Assembly (NCBI GenBank): GCA_013141115.1 | Contig: JABFRP010000002.1 | Location: 1,290,647 to 1,354,646 of the forward strand | DNA: 64,000 nt | Source: Ferruginibacter sp. | GTDB taxonomy: Bacteria > Bacteroidota > Bacteroidia > Chitinophagales > Chitinophagaceae | Direction of reading: 5' to 3' | In this document: in pieces, positions 49,666-60,300 of the stretch | Position numbering within the stretch: position 1 is the first letter of the stretch | How the letters are laid out: each line of letters begins with the position of its first letter | Notes under the pieces: model-generated | The model's input: only the letters and a program-made list of their open reading frames with translations | The model's database searches: none | Told to the model about the DNA's origin: nothing | Made by a program: the position numbers and the translations under genes

Positions 49666-51870
49666 TTACATTTTTTTCAATAAAATCTTTCGCTGGCTAA
49701 AATTATATGCTGCATCAATAAACTCAAGCATCTTACCATAATCTTCTTTTTTAATTTTGGTTTGCTTGTATACTTTTTTAATGTTTAGTTTAAGTACACT
49801 GCCTTCAATAGTGGCAGTAGTAACAAAAGCTCCAGTCTCATTTTCTACACTTTGGTTTAAGCCGGCAAGGCCTTTAACTGTAAAGCCAGCAGGAATGGTA
49901 TAATTAATATTCCATGTAAGCATATGCGGATAACGTACATCAATATCATATTTACGCTGCCTGTCTTCGGGCTTTACCTGTATTTGCCCGCCCATCAATA
50001 AAGGTACATTTACCAAATAATTTTTACCCGCTTTTCTGGTAAGATCGCCCAGTACAAATTTTTCTGTGTATTTTAATTCCTGTTTATTAAATGTTCTGCC
50101 ATCGGTTATTAAAGTAAAATTATCGTAGCTGATCACATTGCTGTACTCATTTTGCAGCTGCCCTTTCATATACACCGGCTTGCGTTTTTTAAACTCTTCT
50201 TTTTTTGCAAATATCAGGCGGTCAATTTCTTCTCTTCTTTTTTCCGGCAGTTCATCCAGATCGTTATCACCAAAATAAGCCAGGTAATCTACATCATACA
50301 CGTTGGTATAATTTAATGCTGGCCCTTCATTATCGTGTTTGCTAATGCCTTTGTAAGAAGAGGTAGAGGTAATATTTGTTTTTTCCAGATTTTCATCCAT
50401 CGATGCATCAATGATGGTGTTGCTGTAATTTTCTTCGGGTGTGGTTACCGGTAAAGTAATAGCTGTAGCTGTTGGGTTTTTGCCAAGTGTAACAGTATAG
50501 GCTTCGTTGCCCAGGTGATCATCTTTTAAATCAAAAGGATTACTGTTGGTTGAAAAATTAAACACGTATTTGTTTTTTGCTTTTACCAACCATTGCAGTT
50601 CTGTTCCAAAAATTACATTACCCATTTCGGTAATGCTGTTGTCGGTAGTGATAATTAATTCTGCAACTATATTTTTTCGCTTTAATTTTTCAAGCATTAC
50701 ATAAGCAAAAAACTGGCTACCCAGGCGCTTGCCATACAAACCATTGGTATGGCGTAAAATATAATACACCCTTTTAATAAAGTCATCGTCGTTTAAATCG
50801 TATGCTTCGCCTTTGCGTAAATAATATTCTGTTTGGCTTAAGAGGCCAGTAGTGTAAGCTGCTAAAATATTATCCTGTGTTACTTTTTTGCCTGCACTGG
50901 CATCCATTTTTTCGTAAATACCATTTACCTTTTTTGCCAGCTCTTCAGGTGTGATTGATTTTTTCAGTTCGCCCCTATCGCTAATAAACAAATCTTCTGC
51001 GTTGTTATTTTTTGAATAAATGATCTGGAATTTTGTCATGGGTAAAACCATATATTCATTTACCCAGCGGGTATCTTTTATTTTTTCCCTGTCTTTGTCT
51101 TCCCAGGTAAATGTTTTGTAGCCACCGGCAGAGCCTTCTTTAAATTCCGGTGCACCATTAATAGATTTACTGTTGACATAACTTTTTTCATCGGTATTAA
51201 TTTCAAACTTCTGGCTTACTACCGGGTACCCCCTGTGGCACAGATAATACACCGGATCAAACTCCAGCGAATTCATTTTAGCAGCATCGTTATCATTAAA
51301 AACGGTGCTGGCATAATCTATTATATCACCAGGTTCTAAATTAGATACCGCCAGCTTAAAATAAATATTTTCGCTTTTGGTTTTATTTTTTATAGTGCTT
51401 TGTTTTTCAAAATAAGGGGTAAAAGTGCCAGGTACATCATCATTATCTTCTACCAGTACAGCAGTTAATAAAGAAACAGTGTCTACGGTTCCATCTGCTT
51501 TAATAATGTGTAAGGCAAAGCCATCATTCTCGTGCCCACGCCTGAAGTAAAACTCTGAAAAACTGTTTACGCCATCTTTATCCAGCAGTTTTATTTTGCG
51601 ATGAGTGGTTTCATACACATTCAGTTTATCTACTCCGGAGCCTTTATCAAAAACAAATTTTACTTTTTGTGCAATAATTACCCCCGAGAAACCTTTCCAT
51701 TTTTCCGGAATCTGATTGCTGCTAAAATCAACATCAGCCTCTTTCCACACTGCATCCATATTAGATTGCAATTTATTGGCCAGGTCTTCTTTTATAGTTT
51801 GAGCAAATGTGGTGGCGTTAATTAAAACGGCAACCAATAAAATTTTTATGTTGAGGAATTGATGCTTCAT
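49666..51870 (-). CDS. DUF3857 protein with degenerate transglutaminase core
   Basis: This 734-residue exported protein has a leader (QFLNIKILLVAVLINATTFAQ). The N-terminal ~250 residues are a DUF3857 domain. The middle (about 350-480) aligns with a transglutaminase core but has lost the triad. YGKRLGSQFFAYVMLEKL replaces the YGDCKGMANL motif, so the Cys is Arg. GTELQWLVKAKNKYVFNFST replaces the His and FDAT strands, so the Asp is Asn. The rest is a DUF2569/C-terminal strand-rich domain. It follows the intact homologue 51873-53921 with 2 bases between them. Confidence 0.78.
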   Translation of the reverse strand: MKHQFLNIKILLVAVLINATTFAQTIKEDLANKLQSNMDAVWKEADVDFSSNQIPEKWKGFSGVIIAQKVKFVFDKGSGVDKLNVYETTHRKIKLLDKDGVNSFSEFYFRRGHENDGFALHIIKADGTVDTVSLLTAVLVEDNDDVPGTFTPYFEKQSTIKNKTKSENIYFKLAVSNLEPGDIIDYASTVFNDNDAAKMNSLEFDPVYYLCHRGYPVVSQKFEINTDEKSYVNSKSINGAPEFKEGSAGGYKTFTWEDKDREKIKDTRWVNEYMVLPMTKFQIIYSKNNNAEDLFISDRGELKKSITPEELAKKVNGIYEKMDASAGKKVTQDNILAAYTTGLLSQTEYYLRKGEAYDLNDDDFIKRVYYILRHTNGLYGKRLGSQFFAYVMLEKLKRKNIVAELIITTDNSITEMGNVIFGTELQWLVKAKNKYVFNFSTNSNPFDLKDDHLGNEAYTVTLGKNPTATAITLPVTTPEENYSNTIIDASMDENLEKTNITSTSSYKGISKHDNEGPALNYTNVYDVDYLAYFGDNDLDELPEKRREEIDRLIFAKKEEFKKRKPVYMKGQLQNEYSNVISYDNFTLITDGRTFNKQELKYTEKFVLGDLTRKAGKNYLVNVPLLMGGQIQVKPEDRQRKYDIDVRYPHMLTWNINYTIPAGFTVKGLAGLNQSVENETGAFVTTATIEGSVLKLNIKKVYKQTKIKKEDYGKMLEFIDAAYNFSQRKILLKKM

Positions 51871-51872
51871 TG

Positions 51873-53921
51873 TTATTGTTTTTTTACGGGTGTGGTTTTA
51901 GCAGGGGTTACAGTTTTTACAGGGGCTTTTACAGGCGCTGCTTTTACCGGTGCAGCCGGAATATCTTTTGGTGCCACATAGTTAGGGTCTTTTTCTACCA
52001 TAACAATGTTGTTATTAAAGTCTTTCAGTTTTTTTAAAAACTCCTTCCAGTTGGTAAAATCAGCTTTGGGTATAGTACCTGTTTTTATTGATAAAGATTT
52101 TTTTAAAACAATTTTATTACCCTGTTGTGTATAGCTACCGGCAAAACCATAATCTGTGGCCTGCTGGTTAAATGCTTCGGGCAGATCTTTTATTTTATAG
52201 CCCGGCAACACTAATTCAATTTCATCTTCGGCAGTATAAATGCTGTTGAATTCATAAGGATTTACCCTTTTATCATCGGGCATAAATGCACTTAATTTCC
52301 TGGGAAAAAAATCTATGCCTGCATAAATTTCTTTTTCATCACGGATAATGTTGTTGCTTAAATCAATATCGCCTTCTATCACCACCGGAATTTCTCTGTT
52401 GCTTAAGTCGGATGTTTTTACATTAGTAGCCGTTAGGTTATCATTACCAAACTCCAGCATTTTTTGCAGCACTTCTTTTTTACGGTCGGTAGGTAACTCC
52501 TGAAAATACTGATGAAAACCCGTTCTTTCCTCTCCGGTAAACGTAACCTTTAAATGCCCTTTTAAAATATTATCGTTTAAAGTAAAAGAGGCTTGGGTTA
52601 AAATTTTATTTTGATTAATATCTGCAACCGGTACTTTTAATATCTGGTGTTCTGTTCCCTTTCCTACCAATGCTTCTTTACCCTGAATGCGGTAAGCATA
52701 CTCGCCAACAGGTACATAATTTTCTGTGGCATCAAAAAAGTAAGTTTTGCCAGCTATAAATACCGTGGAAATACAATGATTATCCACACACAAAGAAGGG
52801 ATAGCATAAGTGTAAGGCAAATGCCGTGTACCTATCCACGTCATGTGTGCATCAAGGCCGGCAAGCTTCAGCATTTCGGTAACCAGGTTGGCCATGCCTT
52901 TGCAATCGCCATACTTATTTTTAAAAACATCTTGAACCGTTTGTGGTACAAAGCCTGCATAACCATCTTCAAAAGCAATGTAGCGGATATTATCCTGCAC
53001 CCAGTAAAAAATTGATTTTGCTTTTTCAAGATCATTTGTTTTTCCACGTACCAGCTCATCTACTTTAGGTTTTAATGTAGCTGTTTTATTATCCGTTTTT
53101 GAATACAGGTATTGATACCATTTGTATAGATCGGCGGCACTTTCAAAACCTTTTTCCTGTTTGCCATCTGCAGTAAAAGATTTTACCAACACTATTATGT
53201 GCGGAAAAGTATATCCAACCGGTAATGCATTTTCTTCGTTGTTCAGCAATGGCAGGTCTTTCATTTTAAATGTGTACACTATTTTCTTGCCTTCGGTTTC
53301 GGTGGATTTGGTGATGGTATAGCCAGCAAAATTCATTTCTCTGAATTCTAACTGAATATCGGCCGGCACCTTAAAGCGGATTATTTTTTCGCTGGTGGCA
53401 TAATTGCTATGGAATAAAACACGGGTTAAATATTTAGCATCTTTAATTTCTTTTTCTACCTCTACCATAGCCCCCATACCCATTTTTGGAATGATGATAT
53501 TGAAATATTTTACCCGGCTGTCATCATAAAAAATATCGCCGGAGGTAGCTGATTTGTCAATCGGTTTATTTTTAGAAGTGTAGTTAACAAACGAATTACC
53601 CGACTTGTAATATTGCTTTATTTTGGTTATGGCCGAAAACTTATTGTAAAACTCACCATATTGTACCATTGTTGCTTCACGCAAAGAAATGAATTGCACT
53701 TTTTGATTCATTAAAGCCGTTACCACCGGGCCGTTACCATCTCCTTTACCTACAGCAAAGTCGTATTCTTCAACATCTGCAACTACAGCAGATCTTTCAT
53801 CGGGGTATTTTCTTTTTAAACGGTAGGCTAAAGATTCATCATCATCACTTACCATTTGGGCTTTACTCTCGGAGGTAATGAGAAAAAATGTTGCCAGGAG
53901 TATCAGGAATAATTTTTGCAT
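51873..53921 (-). CDS. DUF3857/transglutaminase-like exported protein
   Basis: This 682-residue exported protein (leader MQKLFLILLATFFLITSESKAQ) has an N-terminal DUF3857 domain (about 50-260). An intact transglutaminase-like core follows: Cys in YGDCKGMANLVTEM, His in DNHCISTVF, Asp in TYFFDATENY. The C-terminus ends in an Ala/Pro/Lys-rich tail (KAPVKTVTPAKTTPVKKQ) that probably spans or anchors. Such proteins are thought to modify or cross-link envelope proteins; the substrate is unknown. It forms a two-gene unit with the degenerate homologue downstream. Confidence 0.85.
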   Translation of the reverse strand: MQKLFLILLATFFLITSESKAQMVSDDDESLAYRLKRKYPDERSAVVADVEEYDFAVGKGDGNGPVVTALMNQKVQFISLREATMVQYGEFYNKFSAITKIKQYYKSGNSFVNYTSKNKPIDKSATSGDIFYDDSRVKYFNIIIPKMGMGAMVEVEKEIKDAKYLTRVLFHSNYATSEKIIRFKVPADIQLEFREMNFAGYTITKSTETEGKKIVYTFKMKDLPLLNNEENALPVGYTFPHIIVLVKSFTADGKQEKGFESAADLYKWYQYLYSKTDNKTATLKPKVDELVRGKTNDLEKAKSIFYWVQDNIRYIAFEDGYAGFVPQTVQDVFKNKYGDCKGMANLVTEMLKLAGLDAHMTWIGTRHLPYTYAIPSLCVDNHCISTVFIAGKTYFFDATENYVPVGEYAYRIQGKEALVGKGTEHQILKVPVADINQNKILTQASFTLNDNILKGHLKVTFTGEERTGFHQYFQELPTDRKKEVLQKMLEFGNDNLTATNVKTSDLSNREIPVVIEGDIDLSNNIIRDEKEIYAGIDFFPRKLSAFMPDDKRVNPYEFNSIYTAEDEIELVLPGYKIKDLPEAFNQQATDYGFAGSYTQQGNKIVLKKSLSIKTGTIPKADFTNWKEFLKKLKDFNNNIVMVEKDPNYVAPKDIPAAPVKAAPVKAPVKTVTPAKTTPVKKQ

Positions 53922-54063
53922 AGAAGAGGGTGTTTAGATTTTTGCTTAAATGAAAATAAGCAATAATACATTCGCCACCATAAATTATTAGTATTATTTC
54001 CGTTTACATAATTCTTTTGTAATAGCAGTAATTTTTCTGCAACTTCATACCACTAAAACTATC

Positions 54064-57000
54064 ATGATGAAAAAATTACACCGCTTCTGTGGGTTACTGA
54101 TGATTATTTTTTTAAGCACAGCTGCAACCGCTCAAAAAATATCGCTTGATCAATTTAAAAATTTAAAGGCCCGTAGCATTGGGCCAGCGGGTATGAGTGG
54201 CCGTGTAACTTCTATTGATGCTGTGCTCAGCAATCCCAATATCATTTATCTGGGTACAGCAAGTGGCGGTGTTTGGAAAACAGAGAACAGCGGCGCTAAA
54301 TGGGAGCCTATTTTTGATGAGCAGTCTATTTTAAATATTGGTGCGGTTGCCATTCAGCAAAGTAATCCATCTGTATTATGGGTGGGTACCGGCGAAGGCA
54401 ATCCACGCAACTCAATAAATATTGGCGGGGGTATTTATAAAAGCCTGGATGGAGGAAAAAACTGGAAAATGATGGGGCTGGAAAAAACAAAAAATATTCA
54501 CCGCATTATTATTGATCCGGAAAACCCCAATACCATTTACGCTGCGGCTATTGGTAATCCTTATGCCGAGCATCCGGAACGTGGTGTATACAAAACCACT
54601 GATGGGGGCGATAGCTGGAATTTAATTTTACATACCAATGATACCAGTGGTTGTGCCGATCTGATAATTGATCCTACCAACCCCAATAAACTAATTGCCG
54701 CCATGTGGCAGCACCGCCGCACACCTTATAGTTTTTACAGCGGTGGTGTTGGTAGTGGTTTATATATTACTTATGATGCCGGTAAAAACTGGAAAAAATT
54801 AGGTAAGGAAGAAGGTTTGCCCGAAGGCAATTATGGCCGTATTGGTTTAACTATCTGCAACGCAGAGCCCAAAAGAATTTACGCCATGGTGGAAGCTACC
54901 AAAAATGGTTTATACAAAACAGATGACGGTGGATTTAAGTGGGAGTTGGTAAACAGTAATAAAACCGATGTTACCAACAGGGCATTTTATTTTCAGGATA
55001 TCAAAGTAGATCCTAAAAATGAAAATCGTTTGTATAATATCACTCAAACCATTACCATGAGTGAAGATGGTGGTAAGAATTTTAGTACAGTAATTCCTTA
55101 CAGCGGTATTCATCCTGACCATCATGCATTTTGGATTAATCCCAACGATCCCAATTTTATTATAGATGGTAATGATGGCGGCATTGGCATTAGTCGTGAT
55201 AGGGGAAGAAACTGGATCTTCAGCGAACAATTGCCGGTAGGCCAGTTTTACCATATTAACGTTGATAATAAATTACCGTACAATGTAATGGGCGGCATGC
55301 AGGATAATGGCAGCTGGCGTGGCCCGGCTTATACCTGGACCAATGGTGGAATAAGAAATTTTTACTGGAATAGCTTATCAGGTGGTGATGGTTTTGATGT
55401 ATCACCAGATCCGGAAAATAATGATTGGGTGTATAGCATGAGCCAGGAAGGTGAACTACAGAAATTAAATGTAACCACCGGCGAAGATATGAGCATCAAG
55501 CCTCCCACACCAGATGTAAAAATGTATTTACGTTTTAATTGGAATGCTGCTTTTGCACAAGACCCTTTGGATGCCAAAACCATTTATTATGGCAGCCAGT
55601 TTTTACACAAAAGCACCAATAAAGGATTAAGCTGGCAAATAGTATCGCCGGATTTAACCACCGATAATAAACAACAACAAAACCAGGATAATAATGGCGG
55701 ACTATCTGTTGATATTACCGGAGCAGAAAATTACAATACCATTCTTTGTATTGCGCCCTCTTCTAAAGATAGTAAAGTAATTTGGGTGGGTACCGATGAT
55801 GGCAATGTACAACTAACAAAAGATGGCGGCAAAACCTGGACAAATTTCCGCAGTAAAATTGCAGGTATGCCTTTAGGTGCATGGATACCACAAATAACAG
55901 CGAGCCGCCACAATGCAGGTGAAGCGTTTGTAGTTTGTAACGATTATCGCAGGGGAGATTTTAAGCCCTATATTTTTCGTACCAAAAACTTTGGCCAAAC
56001 CTGGGAACGTATGTTGGATGAAAACAAAGCAAAAGGTTATGCATTATGTATGATACAAGACCCCACTGAACCCAATTTAATTTTTGCAGGAACAGAGCAG
56101 GGCCTTTGGATAAGTTTTGATAATGGTGCAACATTTCAACAATGGAAAAACGGCTACCCTTCGGTGTCTACTTATGATTTAGCTATACAGGAAAGAGAAG
56201 CTGATTTGTGTATAGCAACTTTTGGCAGGGCTATGTATATTTTAGATGATATCAGGCCATTAAGAAAAGCGGCGGCTAATAATGGCACAGCATTTACAAA
56301 AACATTGACCGTATTTGAGGCCCCTGCATCATACCAGGCCAATTATAAAAATGCACCAGGTTACGAGTGGAGTACATGGGGTTTGTATGAAGGACAAAAC
56401 AGGAGCCGTGGAGCAGCGTATTCTTTCTTTATAAAAAATGCTGCCAAAGCGGATAGCACAAAAAAATTAAAGATTGATTCTGCTACAATAAAAATTTATA
56501 ATAGCGCCAGTGAATTAATAAGAACTACAAAAATTAAAGTGGATACCGGTTTCAACAGAAATTACTGGCGGTACGAAACAAAAGGCATTCGCCAGCCCGG
56601 GTCTGCCAAACCCAAACCCGGAGCAGCAGAGCCGGTAAATTTTGGTATGCCGGTTTATCCCGGTACTTATAAAATTGTTGTGGGTTTAGGAAAAGAAGCA
56701 GATTCAACAATGCTTGTTGTAAACGCTGATCCAAATGTTGCCAACGATAAACAAGTGTATGATGCAAAAATGGTATTGTTGAAACGTTTAGATAAAAGCA
56801 CAGTAAGGTTAACAGACGTAACCGACCGTTTGGCCGAGGCTGAAGAAACTATTACAAAGCTGGATGCTCAATTAAAAAATGTGGAGGGAAAGGAAGCTGA
56901 TAGTTTACGTAAAGCCGGCAAAGCAATGACCGATTCTATAAAAAGTATCCGCTATTTTATTTTTGGCAAGCCGCAGGAAAAACAAGGCTATGGTTCGCCC

Positions 57001-57228
57001 TATCAATTAATGGTTATTGATAAACTACGCACGGCAAGAAGCGAAGTGTTGGGTAAAAATAAAATACCCGATGCACAGGAAATAAACCAAATTGAAATTG
57101 CAGAAACATTAGTTGGTGAGGCTGTAGAAAAAGCAAATACTTTTTTTACTGGTAAATGGAATGATTATAAAAAATTGGCAGCAAGTACACCAATGAATGT
57201 TTTTGGGGAGTATAAGGCGGTGGAATAA
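54064..57228 (+). CDS. Large exported sortilin/BNR-propeller protein
   Basis: This 1054-residue exported protein has a leader (KKLHRFCGLLMIIFLSTAATAQ). Residues ~30-720 are a VPS10/sortilin-like or BNR beta-propeller with about ten Asp-box motifs, such as SLDGGKNWKMM, TTDGGDSWNLI, TYDAGKNWKKL, TKDGGKTWTNF and TKNFGQTWERM. Asp-box proteins of this length in Bacteroidota are often annotated glycosyl hydrolases, but enzymatic residues of sialidases were not found here. The C-terminal ~330 residues carry an FN3/Ig-like region and a coiled-coil stretch (RLAEAEETITKLDAQLKN). A terminator follows. Probably a surface-bound protein or enzyme of unknown substrate. Confidence 0.75.
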   Translation: MMKKLHRFCGLLMIIFLSTAATAQKISLDQFKNLKARSIGPAGMSGRVTSIDAVLSNPNIIYLGTASGGVWKTENSGAKWEPIFDEQSILNIGAVAIQQSNPSVLWVGTGEGNPRNSINIGGGIYKSLDGGKNWKMMGLEKTKNIHRIIIDPENPNTIYAAAIGNPYAEHPERGVYKTTDGGDSWNLILHTNDTSGCADLIIDPTNPNKLIAAMWQHRRTPYSFYSGGVGSGLYITYDAGKNWKKLGKEEGLPEGNYGRIGLTICNAEPKRIYAMVEATKNGLYKTDDGGFKWELVNSNKTDVTNRAFYFQDIKVDPKNENRLYNITQTITMSEDGGKNFSTVIPYSGIHPDHHAFWINPNDPNFIIDGNDGGIGISRDRGRNWIFSEQLPVGQFYHINVDNKLPYNVMGGMQDNGSWRGPAYTWTNGGIRNFYWNSLSGGDGFDVSPDPENNDWVYSMSQEGELQKLNVTTGEDMSIKPPTPDVKMYLRFNWNAAFAQDPLDAKTIYYGSQFLHKSTNKGLSWQIVSPDLTTDNKQQQNQDNNGGLSVDITGAENYNTILCIAPSSKDSKVIWVGTDDGNVQLTKDGGKTWTNFRSKIAGMPLGAWIPQITASRHNAGEAFVVCNDYRRGDFKPYIFRTKNFGQTWERMLDENKAKGYALCMIQDPTEPNLIFAGTEQGLWISFDNGATFQQWKNGYPSVSTYDLAIQEREADLCIATFGRAMYILDDIRPLRKAAANNGTAFTKTLTVFEAPASYQANYKNAPGYEWSTWGLYEGQNRSRGAAYSFFIKNAAKADSTKKLKIDSATIKIYNSASELIRTTKIKVDTGFNRNYWRYETKGIRQPGSAKPKPGAAEPVNFGMPVYPGTYKIVVGLGKEADSTMLVVNADPNVANDKQVYDAKMVLLKRLDKSTVRLTDVTDRLAEAEETITKLDAQLKNVEGKEADSLRKAGKAMTDSIKSIRYFIFGKPQEKQGYGSPYQLMVIDKLRTARSEVLGKNKIPDAQEINQIEIAETLVGEAVEKANTFFTGKWNDYKKLAASTPMNVFGEYKAVE

Positions 57229-57246
57229 TTATTTACCTTTTTTACA

Positions 57247-57283
57247 AGAAATTGCCTCCAATTAATTGGAGGCAATTTCTTTT
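57247..57283. terminator. Terminator between the BNR protein and the metalloprotease
   Basis: A 15-bp perfect stem (57247-57261 with 57266-57280) with a TTAA loop is flanked by A/T runs that let it work on either strand. It lies between two convergent genes. Confidence 0.75.
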
Positions 57284-57322
57284 GATCACTACTCATCAAA
57301 AGGTTGTTTTATTGTTCAGGCA

Positions 57323-60300
57323 TTATTGTTTTATAAATTTTGTCTTAACTGTATTACCATTCGTTTCAAAAACTGCTATATATATTGAGCTTGACAAAGC
57401 TGAAATATTTAATTGTATTAAGTTCGTGTTGGAAAAAACCTGATGTTGCATCAGCCTGCCCGACTCGTCGTATATATTTACCGATTTAATTATAATACCA
57501 GGGCTTCTGGACTGTGCATATAGAATATTATCGGCAGGATTTGGATATATACGTACATCTTCGGTACTGCCATTTACAAATGGATTTAAGCTAATTGCAG
57601 CGCTAATTGCTACACATGTTTTATAGGTTTCCTTTACTGTGTAATTTCCAAAAACAGTTGCTGAGTAAGCGCTGCTATTTGCGCCAATAATTGGTTGCCC
57701 ATCCTTATACCATTGCCAGCTTGCTGTAGGTCTTTTAGGATTTACTGTAAGGCTGTATCCATTTTGTGTAATAACCGGATTAACTTTAATTACTTCCAAT
57801 CGTATTTTGTTGCTTTCAATATTATTAGAAATAAGGCAACTTTCGTTACTTGTGATTATACAAGAAATTTCATCATTATCTGAAGGGGATGACAAAGTGA
57901 AGTATGCAGAGTTAGAACCTGCATTAACACCATTTTTCTTCCATTGGTAAACTGGCATTGAGCCTGCGTTTGCTGCAATTGCTGTAAAAATAATGGGCTG
58001 TCCTTCACATAATGTATTGTCTGCGTCGTTACTATTTATTGCTATTGCTGGCGTAAGCAATGGCCGCACAGTTACTGCTATACTATTGCTGTTAACATTA
58101 TATGCAGTGTAACAATCGGTTGGTGGTGCAGTAACCGAACAACTTATTATATCATTGTTATTTAAAGTACTAATCGAAAGGTTGTTGCTATTTGTTCCTG
58201 AGTTGATACCATTAATTTTCCATTGATAAACCGGGTTTACAATATTGGTTACCGCCGTAAAAGTTATACTTGAGTTGGCGCAAATTGTTGTTGCCGTTGC
58301 TGTAATATTCAATACTGGTGTAAGTACTGACCTTACGGCGATGGTAAGACTATTGCTGTTTGCCATGGATGAGGTTACACAATTTAATGAGGTTGTTAAT
58401 ACACATGTAATTATATCGCCGTTAACTAACCCTGTTGTGGAATAAGTGCTGCCAGTTGCAACATTATTACCATTCCTTTTCCATTGATATGATGGTGTTG
58501 CCCCTCCATTTACAGGTGTTGAGGTAAATACTACATTTTCACCGGCACATGGGTTTGTACGTGTAGCTGCAATACTTATTACAGGTGTTAAAGGTGCAAC
58601 AACATTTATAGTGATATTATTACTCGCTGTTGCGTTTGTAATAAAACAACCTGATGTTGCTGAAACAACACAAGAAACCTGATCGTTATTAAGAAGCGCA
58701 TTATCTGCATAAGTGGTGGTATTCGTTCCCACATTAACGCCATTCTTTTTCCATTGGTAATTGGCTGTAGGCGCATTTGTGGTAGCGGTAAATGTTACAG
58801 AAGTACCTGGGCAAATATTATTTACAGATGCTGTAATTGTTGTTACTGGCACAGCAGGTGTATTTACAACCATCGTTATGGTATTACTGCTGCCGGTTGG
58901 AGTACTAAAACATCCACTTAACGCTGTAATAACACAGGTAACTGTGTTCCCGTTTGTTAAACTGTTATCTGTATAAGTCGGAATATTGCTTCCTACATTT
59001 ACCCCGTTCTTTTTCCATTGATAATTTGCTGTTGGCGCATTAGTGGTAGCAGTAAATGTTACGGAGGTACCCAAGCAGATATTATTTGCAGAGGCAGAAA
59101 CAGCAGCAGTTGGTGGTTGATTGGCTAATGTAAGTTGCCAATCGCTTTGTGAGTAAGATACTCTGAATTTATCTACCAACCCTTTAAAACCGTAAATTCC
59201 CCACCAATTTGCAGCATCTTGAAAATTAGCTCCCCCTAAAAAACCATGCCCGTCATTTAGCTGAAAATTTGCAGTTGTGTTGGTAGCATAGGTAATACCA
59301 TCCACTTTTATTATAGTTCCTATGCTTCCATAGCTTACCGATACCACATGCCACTCGTTAAAACGAAATGGTGTTGCGGTTGCTGTTACATCTGTAAAAG
59401 TTTGCGTTGTTGTATTAAATCTTCTGAAACTAACATTGCCATTGGAATAGCCAACAATAAAGCTCGATTTTGTTAACCCGTTACTATCCACTGCAAAAAT
59501 GGTTGCACTTGTTGTACTATTGCCACCGAATGATGTATAGCCATTTTGAACTTTTACAAGCATTTCAATAGTACCCTGTTTAGGTAACCAAACTTGTTTA
59601 TCATATCGTATTACAGGGTAATCGTTAAATGCAGCGAGAGTACCATTAAAATAAGATTCGCCATCGCAGTAGGTGTTTTGATAAGTAACAAGATTTGAAG
59701 CACCATTAGTTGTTCCGTTCATATTATCTGTCCATGAATTAAATATTGGTATTTGCAGGCATTTTTGATTTGTACCGTTTACGTTAGTAACCGTTAAACA
59801 AACATTATACATTCCGTTTGCAGCATATGTATGCACTGGGTTGGCCAATGCAGAAGTAACGCCATCACCAAAATCCCAGCTATAAATGGCTGCACAGGTA
59901 CTTAAATTTGAAAAGTTAACTGTCAAACCTATTTTGATAAAAGAATAATTGGAAATTGGTGCAGCTAGGTTTACTGTTATACTATTACTTGTAATATTAT
60001 TTGCAGTAACACATGTAATTGATGAAGTTAAAACACAAGTAACAACATCATTATGATTTAAAGTAATTGTTGAATAAGAATTGGCATTTATTCCCACATT
60101 TACACCATTTACTTTCCATTGGTAAATTGGAGAACTACCAGCATTTGTTGTAGTAGCATTAAAAGTTGCATTTGCTCCACCACAAAAAATAGTGCTGTTT
60201 GCTACGATAGCAATGGTTGGTGTGGGACCCTGAAAGGTTATGGCATTACTTGATATATTGTTTGCTGTAACACAACTTAACGATGAAGTTAAACTACAAC

